A stretch of DNA of 6,246 nt from Bacillota bacterium (GTDB taxonomy: Bacteria; Bacillota; Clostridia; Christensenellales; UBA1242). The stretch lies in contig WQZR01000058.1 in assembly GCA_009780625.1 (NCBI GenBank), forward strand, positions 1 through 6,246, read 5' to 3'. The notes beneath the pieces were generated by a model. The model was not told the origin of the DNA. It made no database searches and saw only the letters and a list, made by a program, of their open reading frames with translations. Positions within the stretch are counted from its first letter, which is position 1; every line of letters begins with the position of its first letter. A program made the position numbers and the translations under genes. Below, piece by piece: positions 1 through 4,951 of this stretch.

Positions 1-9
1 AATTTTTTT

Positions 10-2307
10 ATGCGTCTTAGAATTCTTTGGCATATAGGGGCAAAGAGCCTGCTGGTTTTATTATGCTTTGTTGTGCTTAGCCTTGCAACAGTCAGCGGCT
101 TTAGCCTGCTTCTTGGTGTGGCTTTTTTGTTTGTTCTTCTATATGCGGGAATGAAACTATTTCATGCAAATATTGTTTTTATTTCCAGTTTGGTTTTGCT
201 ATTCTTTTTGTTTGGCTATAGCCTGATGTTTGTTTTGTTTTTGCTTTCAATCGCCTTGGTTTTTAACCTGATATATTTTGTTTTTGTAAACAAGCAGCAG
301 CAGATAAAACCTGAGATTTTGGTTGTGTGTTTTGTTGTTAGTTCGCTTCCTATATTTGTTTTTGAGTTAAACGAGATTTCTGAAATTTTAGACAAGTTGC
401 TTTCAATCTTTTTGAGTGCGGTTTTTCTATATAGTATAGTTTCGGTTCTAAGAATTTTAAGGCTTAGAAAATCGGTTCTGACTTTCTTTAGGGAAGAGTT
501 TGCATATCTGGCTTTTGTTATTATTGGCTTTGGTTTGGGCATAAGCTCGCTCACGGTGGCGGGTTTTCATATAGGTTTAATGCTCGCTTTAGTCCTAATT
601 TTTCTAGTTAGTTTTTTTGGTAAAATTGCTATAACTTTGTTTTTGTCTTTATGCTTAGGTGTCTCGTTTTTGCTGGTTGGAGGTGGAAGTGAGGCATTGG
701 CTATAACGGTTGTGACGGGGCTTATATTATGCGTTTTAGAGGGCTTAAATAGGTGGTTTAAGGCAAGTTTGTTCTATATTACAGTTTGGGTGGTTGGACT
801 ATATTTTGATGCCCTAGGGCTCCAAAACGGCTGGTTTTGGTTGTTTTTGTTTGTTCTGGTGTTTGCTATAGCGTCAATCAACACGTCTGTGTTTGAGACA
901 ATAAGAAAGCGTGTTGACAACAAACAAAAGCACAATGTGTTTGAAAATGGCTTGCTTGCTGGAAAGACAAAAGTGCTAAAAGAACAATTGATTTCTTCTG
1001 CCGAAGTGTGCTTTGGCATGGCTCAATGTTTTGGTGGTTTTGGGGGAATTTGCACAACAGATGAAGAAGCGGCTGATGCGATATGCATGGAAGTTATGAA
1101 CAGAATATGCGATTCTTGTGTTTCAAAAAATATATGCAGCAGTCAAAAAAACAAGGTTCTTAAAACGGTTCTTTTGGAAACTATTCACAAGGGGTTGGTT
1201 AAGGGCAAAGTGACAGTTTTGGACTTTCCGCCAAACATCACTGCAACATGCAAGCAGCTTACGGTTTTGATATCGGAGTTCAATCGACTGACAAAAAAAT
1301 GGTTGGAATATAAAGAACAAGAGAACAACAACGCACGGCTGGAGAATATAAACATAACGCACATACACACAGTTTCGAAACTTCTATATGGGCTTGCAAG
1401 CGAGATTGAAGAAGATATTGTGACAAACGAGCAACTGGGTGAAGAAATCAGAAGTCAGCTTCTATATAGAAACATTTCAGCACAGGCTTTGGTTGTTGAG
1501 AAAAATGCAGAGTTGGAAGTTTTTTTATATATTAGAACAGAAGATGCAAACGAAGAAGATTTGAGAAAGGCTGTGTCTGGTGTCTTAAAACGCAAAATGC
1601 AGGTTGATTTTTTAAAGCCGCATGATAGATGCCATGTGTTGATTAAACTAACAGTTGCTCCAAACCTAGATTGTGTTTTTGGAGTGGCTAGCGAAAAGAA
1701 ACACCTCACGCCTGAAACGGGAGATGGGCACCTTGTTTCGAAGTTAGGAAAAGATATGTTTTTGGCTGTTGTTGCAGATGGTATGGGAAGTGGGAAAGAA
1801 GCAGCGAATGCAAGTGGGAAGGTTCTTGAACTACTTGAAAACTTTTTTAAAGCAGGTTTTAAGGCAAACGAAGCAGCAATGACAATCAATAAAATCTTTG
1901 CAGCACAGAAAGTGGAGGTGCTTTCTTCTGTTGATGCTGCATGCATTAATCTAAAAAAAGAAGAGGTTGATTTCATAAAACTAGGAGCATGCCCAAGTTT
2001 TGTTCTTAGGCAGGGTGAAGTTATTGCTGTTTGTGGCGAAGATTTGCCTCTGGGTGCGGTGTATGCATCTTCGGCTGTAAGCAACAAACAGACAATCAGA
2101 ACAAATGATATGATTGTCAAAATCAGCGACGGGGTGTATGATGCTTTTACTGATATAAGGTTTTTGGTGGAATTTTTAAAAGAGCAAAAGACGAATAACC
2201 CAAAGGTTTTGGCAGATAGCATTCTAGGCAGGGCAGTGGAATTAAATAGGCAAATTCCAAGAGATGATATGACGGTTTTATGCATAAGAATATTTAAGAG
2301 ACATTGA
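10..2307 (+). CDS. spoIIE: Stage II sporulation protein E, membrane-bound PP2C-type serine phosphatase
   Basis: SpoIIE dephosphorylates the anti-anti-sigma factor SpoIIAA to switch on sigma F in the forespore, and also acts at the polar septum (family knowledge). Residues 1-290 are very hydrophobic, with about ten membrane segments. Residues 300-560 form the central regulatory region, with a cysteine cluster (C359, C367, C370, C376) typical of the family. Residues 555-765 are the PP2C domain, with the metal-binding aspartates in place: GD at 571-572, DGMGSG at 590-595, SDG at 706-708 and DDMT at 752-755. At 765 residues it is somewhat shorter than the roughly 827 of B. subtilis, mostly at the N-terminus. 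Only nine bases precede the ATG; they are open in frame (AAT TTT TTT) and show no ribosome site, so the true start may lie outside the window. The strong T-richness of the first 900 bases is explained by Phe/Leu/Val codons. tilS follows, as in other spore formers. The assignment is firm; the start is uncertain. Confidence 0.93.
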   Translation: MRLRILWHIGAKSLLVLLCFVVLSLATVSGFSLLLGVAFLFVLLYAGMKLFHANIVFISSLVLLFFLFGYSLMFVLFLLSIALVFNLIYFVFVNKQQQIKPEILVVCFVVSSLPIFVFELNEISEILDKLLSIFLSAVFLYSIVSVLRILRLRKSVLTFFREEFAYLAFVIIGFGLGISSLTVAGFHIGLMLALVLIFLVSFFGKIAITLFLSLCLGVSFLLVGGGSEALAITVVTGLILCVLEGLNRWFKASLFYITVWVVGLYFDALGLQNGWFWLFLFVLVFAIASINTSVFETIRKRVDNKQKHNVFENGLLAGKTKVLKEQLISSAEVCFGMAQCFGGFGGICTTDEEAADAICMEVMNRICDSCVSKNICSSQKNKVLKTVLLETIHKGLVKGKVTVLDFPPNITATCKQLTVLISEFNRLTKKWLEYKEQENNNARLENINITHIHTVSKLLYGLASEIEEDIVTNEQLGEEIRSQLLYRNISAQALVVEKNAELEVFLYIRTEDANEEDLRKAVSGVLKRKMQVDFLKPHDRCHVLIKLTVAPNLDCVFGVASEKKHLTPETGDGHLVSKLGKDMFLAVVADGMGSGKEAANASGKVLELLENFFKAGFKANEAAMTINKIFAAQKVEVLSSVDAACINLKKEEVDFIKLGACPSFVLRQGEVIAVCGEDLPLGAVYASSAVSNKQTIRTNDMIVKISDGVYDAFTDIRFLVEFLKEQKTNNPKVLADSILGRAVELNRQIPRDDMTVLCIRIFKRH

Positions 2308-2332
2308 AAAAATATTTTATATGTGATATAAT
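2304..2332 (+). promoter_or_regulatory. Predicted sigma-A promoter of tilS, extended -10 type
   Basis: The -35 is TTGAAA at 2304-2309, which overlaps the spoIIE stop codon (TGA 2305-2307). It is followed by a 17-base spacer and TATAAT at 2327-2332, preceded by TGTGA, giving a full extended -10 (TRTGN-TATAAT). Transcription should start near 2339, leaving a leader of about 27 bases before the tilS ATG. No terminator hairpin separates spoIIE from tilS, so read-through from spoIIE during sporulation is also possible, while this promoter would supply tilS in vegetative growth (inference). Confidence 0.8.
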
Positions 2333-2349
2333 AAAAGATTATTATGTAC

Positions 2350-2355
2350 AAAGGA
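2350..2355 (+). promoter_or_regulatory. Ribosome binding site of tilS
   Basis: AAAGGA lies 10 bases before the ATG at 2366 and fixes that start. A second purine patch, AGGA at 2360-2363, is only two bases from the ATG and is too close to act as the main site. Confidence 0.6.
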
Positions 2356-2365
2356 ATATAGGACT

Positions 2366-3727
2366 ATGTTTTTACAAGAAGCAGTTGATTTAATCAAAGA
2401 AAAGAAACTATTTAAAAAGGGAGAGACAATCGCAGTTGCAGTAAGCGGCGGGAGCGATAGCATGGCACTTCTTCATTTTCTTAATGAGCACAAAGAAGAA
2501 TTTGATATTGAAGTTTTGGCTATCACAATCGACCACCAGCTTAGAGAAACATCATCAAGAGATGTGAACTTCGTTAAAAGATTCTGTGCGCAAAACCATA
2601 TTAGGTGCCAAAGTTTTAAAGTTGATGTTCTAACGTACGCAAAAGAACACAGAATGGGAATTGAAGAAGCAGCAAGAAAGCTTAGATATGGCATTTTTGA
2701 TAAGGTTGTTAAAGAACAACATGCAGACAAAATTGCAACAGGACACCATCTTTTGGACCAAGCGGAGACAGTTCTTCTAAACATGTTTAGAGGAGCGGGG
2801 CTTTCTGGCGTTTCAGGAATGGAAGTCTCAAGAGGAAATATTGTTAGACCTTTCCTTACAACAAAAAAACAAAGCATTATGGCATACCTATTTGAAAACA
2901 AGGTTGATAACATTGAAGACGAAACAAACCAGGATAATCGTTTTCTTAGAAACTTTATTAGAAACGAAGTTATGCCTCTGATTCAAACACAGTTTAGAGG
3001 CGTTGAAACAACAATTGCAGCATTTGCTGAAGCAGCAAGAGCAGACGACGAATTTATTGGAAGCCTTGCACAAACATCAAGCGTTTTGTTTAGCGACAAC
3101 ACTGCAAAAATTCCAATGAACTATTTTGCACAAAACAAGAGTTTGGTTGTGAGAACAATCAAAAAAACACTTGAGAGAATGAACATTGTTTCAGACATCA
3201 CAAAAGTTCATTTCGATATGATTATTGATTTAACAAAACTTGAAAACGGTTCTAAGGTTGATTTGCCAAAAGGACTTAAGGCAATCAAGGAATATGAATA
3301 CATCACACTTGTTAAACCAGTTGAAAAACCAAAAGTTGAAACAATCAAATTTAAAGCTGGAAAAACAAAGATTGCTGGTTTTGGTGAAATTCTAATTAAG
3401 AAGAAACCATATTCTCATCAAGCAGCAGCGTGGGATTTGACAAACATCACAAGAAAAAGCATGTTGGTTGACGCAAATAAGATTCCAAAGAATGCTGAAT
3501 TTAGAAAGAGAAAAGAAGGCGATGTGATTACGAAGTTTGGTGGCGGAACGGTTACGCTTAAAAAATATCTTATAGACAGAAAAGTTCCTGAAAGACTTAG
3601 AAACCATGTTCCAGTTCTTGCTGTCAAAAACGATGTGCTGTTGGTTCTAACTCAAGATATCAGCGACAAAGTTAAAGTAGACGAGAATACAACATCGGTA
3701 TACGCAATCGAATATAACTTAGACTAA
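2366..3727 (+). CDS. tilS: tRNA(Ile)-lysidine synthase TilS
   Basis: TilS uses ATP and lysine to convert C34 of the CAU-anticodon tRNA(Ile) to lysidine, so that the tRNA reads AUA and is charged with isoleucine. The N-terminal domain is a PP-loop N-type ATPase with SGGSDS at residues 27-32. The family segment TGHHLLDQAET spans 125-135; it keeps D131 and E134 but has LL where many homologues have AD or ND. The EDETN...RN-IR motif (184-199) follows. The central helical region runs to about 320, and the C-terminal TilS_C domain starts near 378 (FRKRKEGD, then a KKYLIDRKVPERLRNHVPVL stretch). At 453 residues it is full length for the Bacillus-type enzyme. It has its own promoter and terminator. 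In Bacillus and Clostridium tilS is usually followed by hpt and ftsH; here it is not. Identification is very secure and the gene is expected to be essential. Confidence 0.96.
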   Translation: MFLQEAVDLIKEKKLFKKGETIAVAVSGGSDSMALLHFLNEHKEEFDIEVLAITIDHQLRETSSRDVNFVKRFCAQNHIRCQSFKVDVLTYAKEHRMGIEEAARKLRYGIFDKVVKEQHADKIATGHHLLDQAETVLLNMFRGAGLSGVSGMEVSRGNIVRPFLTTKKQSIMAYLFENKVDNIEDETNQDNRFLRNFIRNEVMPLIQTQFRGVETTIAAFAEAARADDEFIGSLAQTSSVLFSDNTAKIPMNYFAQNKSLVVRTIKKTLERMNIVSDITKVHFDMIIDLTKLENGSKVDLPKGLKAIKEYEYITLVKPVEKPKVETIKFKAGKTKIAGFGEILIKKKPYSHQAAAWDLTNITRKSMLVDANKIPKNAEFRKRKEGDVITKFGGGTVTLKKYLIDRKVPERLRNHVPVLAVKNDVLLVLTQDISDKVKVDENTTSVYAIEYNLD

Positions 3728-3749
3728 AAAAAGCCGAGAGGCTTTTTTT
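3726..3749 (+). terminator. Intrinsic terminator after tilS
   Basis: A run of seven A (3726-3732, which includes the last two bases of the TAA stop) plus GCC pairs with GGC plus seven T (3740-3749) around a GAGA tetraloop (3736-3739). The GC core is only three pairs, but the GNRA-type loop and uninterrupted T tract make it a credible terminator. The matching A tract would let it work on the other strand too, although no opposing gene is visible. Confidence 0.85.
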
Positions 3750-3757
3750 AATTCCCG

Positions 3758-3786
3758 TTGACAGATTTAAGGTTATGGGCTATAAT
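3758..3786 (+). promoter_or_regulatory. Consensus sigma-70/sigma-A promoter of the kinase gene
   Basis: TTGACA at 3758-3763, a 17-base spacer and TATAAT at 3781-3786 match the housekeeping consensus at all twelve positions. Transcription should begin near 3793, giving a leader of about 30 bases. It lies directly downstream of the tilS terminator, so the kinase gene begins a new transcription unit. I see no operator-like dyad over it, which suggests constitutive expression (inference). Confidence 0.88.
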
Positions 3787-3809
3787 GGTCATCTGTTTGT
3801 TTTTTAATT

Positions 3810-3817
3810 AGGGGAGG
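3810..3817 (+). promoter_or_regulatory. Strong ribosome binding site for a TTG start
   Basis: AGGGGAGG ends five bases before the TTG at 3823. No ATG or GTG in this frame lies between here and the P-loop, so this site is what decides the unusual start codon. Confidence 0.85.
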
Positions 3818-3822
3818 ACTTC

Positions 3823-4512
3823 TTGTCTGTAAAAACAAAAGAGCTATATAAAGCAGCGAGCCGAAGAGACTTCATCATCGCTGGACCACAAGGAACTGGT
3901 AAGACAGACAAATCTAACCTAATCGCGAGTATAATTCAAGGTGGCAAATTCGTTTGTGGGGATGTTGTTAGAGCAAGCCCACTACTCAAAAAATTGTCAG
4001 ATGACGGAAGTTTGGTTCCGGATGAAATTATAAATGAAATTATATACGACGGAATTAAAGAGTCCGCATTGAAAAACCCAAATGGAATTGTTATTGATGG
4101 TGTTCCAAGAACGGAAAGCCAAATTGCGATTATAAAAAGGCTTCAAAAAGAAGGTGTTTTGAACATTGTTGGAATTGTTATTCTTGAAGGGGATATAAAC
4201 AAATTTAAAGCAAGGCTTGAAGCAAGAAGAACATGCGATAAGTGCGGCATTGTGACTGATGTGGAAGACGCGAAAATTAAAGGTTCTAAAGACGGCAAGT
4301 GTTTTATGACTGGGTGCGACGGCGTGCTATATCAAAGGGTGGACGACACTCCAGCGTCAATTCAGAAAAGAATCAACACATATTTTGAGACCACTGCACC
4401 AGCAACAAAAAAACTTGCTGAAGATTTGGTTCTAATCAGGCAAAACACAGAAGCTTCAAAAGAGATTGTAAATAGGGAACTTACAGAAAAAATTAAGGTT
4501 TTAATTTATTAA
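3823..4512 (+). CDS. adk: Divergent adenylate kinase-family nucleoside monophosphate kinase, zinc-LID type
   Basis: The family transfers a phosphate from ATP to AMP in the cytoplasm. Visible landmarks of the adenylate kinase fold, in order: P-loop GPQGTGKT at residues 21-28; GDVVRA (46-51), matching the GDMLRA-type AMP-binding segment; a GSLVPDE segment (62-68); DGVPRT (92-97), matching DGFPRT; an ARR motif (134-136); a cysteine-rich LID with C138, C141, C160 and C165; and QRVDD (171-175) before the C-terminal helices. Length is 229 residues against about 215, because roughly 14 residues precede the P-loop strand. It departs from typical family members in the P-loop (usually GxPGxGKGT), in Cys45 where the family usually has Thr before GD, in Val94 for Phe in DGFPR, and in a CX2C-X18-CX4C LID instead of the usual CX2C...CX2C/D. 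It stands alone, not beside secY and map where adk often sits. Adenylate kinase is the best call; a paralogue with altered nucleotide preference is possible. Confidence 0.82.
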   Translation: MSVKTKELYKAASRRDFIIAGPQGTGKTDKSNLIASIIQGGKFVCGDVVRASPLLKKLSDDGSLVPDEIINEIIYDGIKESALKNPNGIVIDGVPRTESQIAIIKRLQKEGVLNIVGIVILEGDINKFKARLEARRTCDKCGIVTDVEDAKIKGSKDGKCFMTGCDGVLYQRVDDTPASIQKRINTYFETTAPATKKLAEDLVLIRQNTEASKEIVNRELTEKIKVLIY

Positions 4513-4513
4513 G

Positions 4514-4533
4514 AAACGGCAATGCCGTTTTTT
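4514..4533 (+). terminator. Intrinsic terminator after the kinase gene
   Basis: AAACGGC (4514-4520) pairs perfectly with GCCGTTT (4524-4530) around a three-base AAT loop, and the T run continues to 4533. It starts two bases after the stop codon and separates the kinase from the regulator-cysS unit. Confidence 0.9.
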
Positions 4534-4541
4534 GTTTATTA

Positions 4542-4550
4542 TGTTAAAAT
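4542..4550 (+). promoter_or_regulatory. Extended -10 promoter of the regulator-cysS unit, predicted leaderless
   Basis: The sequence TATGTTAAAAT ends at 4550 and contains TG (4542-4543), one base, then TAAAAT (4545-4550). No good -35 lies 16-18 bases upstream, where the terminator hairpin sits, as is tolerated for extended -10 promoters. Only six bases separate the -10 from the ATG at 4557, which places the expected transcription start at or within a base or two of that ATG. The hexamer contains an in-frame TAA (4545-4547), so the reading frame cannot begin further upstream. Confidence 0.62.
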
Positions 4551-4556
4551 AACTAT

Positions 4557-4934
4557 ATGGCAATAGATAGATTATTTTTAATACAACTGGCAAATTTTAA
4601 TAGCGACCTGAGAAGGTATGCGGGTTTTACTGTCAAAGACACAATTTTGGTATATGCTCTAGAATGCGACAGAGAGATTTCGCCAGCGGAAATCTGTAAA
4701 CATATACTCATAAAGAAAAGCAATCTCACGGTTGCAGCGGGAGAACTTCTTGAAGACTGTTTGCTTGAAAAAGCAAAGAATGAGAATGATAAGAGAGAGA
4801 TATCATACAAAATAACAGAGAAGGGTAGGAAGTATCTCGAAGAGAAAGAAAAAAAGATTAAAGAAAGTTTCAAACTTTGTTTTGGCGAAAGAGCAAGCGA
4901 GTTTGGAACATTTCTAGACAAGATTTATAAGTAA
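4557..4934 (+). CDS. Small MarR-like winged-helix transcriptional regulator
   Basis: This is a 125-residue protein with the layout of a MarR-type winged-helix DNA-binding protein. An N-terminal helix (about 1-20) is followed by a helix (25-37), the helix-turn-helix (ISPAEICKHI at 41-50, recognition helix about 54-67), then the wing with the MarR-like pattern NDKREISYKITEKG (77-90), corresponding to the D-R-R...LT-x-G signature. A charged helix (91-104) and a C-terminal helix for dimerisation follow. It contains four cysteines (37, 47, 68, 108), which could sense redox or metals, but nothing shows this. The start is fixed: an in-frame TAA at 4545-4547 blocks upstream starts, and the next plausible codon, a TTG at residue 31, would remove the first helix. 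No ribosome site precedes the ATG. It is the first gene of a probable operon with cysS and may control it and itself (inference). MarR is the best family match; ligand and targets are unknown. Confidence 0.75.
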   Translation: MAIDRLFLIQLANFNSDLRRYAGFTVKDTILVYALECDREISPAEICKHILIKKSNLTVAAGELLEDCLLEKAKNENDKREISYKITEKGRKYLEEKEKKIKESFKLCFGERASEFGTFLDKIYK

Positions 4935-4940
4935 AAGGAA
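4933..4940 (+). promoter_or_regulatory. Ribosome binding site of cysS
   Basis: AAAAGGAA overlaps the end of the regulator's stop codon (TAA 4932-4934) and lies 11 bases before the cysS ATG, slightly long but workable. The arrangement supports joint transcription of the regulator and cysS. Confidence 0.65.
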
Positions 4941-4951
4941 ACACAATAAAA

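Noticed and set aside
1146..1152. Slippery heptamer A-AAA-AAC in the reading phase of spoIIE
   Set aside because: Runs of A are frequent in this AT-rich DNA, spoIIE is one continuous conserved frame across the site, and no programmed frameshift is known to me in this family.
2308..2320. Possible terminator after spoIIE (AAAATATTTT)
   Set aside because: The self-complementary stretch has no GC core, no loop of workable size and no following T tract; it belongs to the AT-rich tilS promoter spacer.
1455..2351. A 298-codon open frame on the minus strand opposite the 3' half of spoIIE
   Set aside because: It lies entirely antisense to the conserved PP2C and regulatory domains, its translation is low-complexity Ser/Phe/Leu-rich without a recognisable domain, and such frames are common opposite this codon usage.
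2344..2361. A five-codon upstream frame (ATG TAC AAA GGA ATA TAG) in the tilS leader
   Set aside because: It has no ribosome site, begins about five bases from the predicted transcript start, and consists largely of the tilS ribosome site. No repeated or rare codons suggest an attenuator.
4553..4921. A 122-codon minus-strand open frame opposite the regulator gene
   Set aside because: The plus-strand frame has a clear winged-helix pattern and good operon context. The antisense product is Ser/Leu/Phe-rich with no domain and would end inside the promoter region.
4935..4951. Possible T-box or other riboswitch ahead of cysS
   Set aside because: The gap is 17 bases and contains only the end of the ribosome site and an A-rich spacer; no structured leader fits here or in the 44 bases before the regulator.
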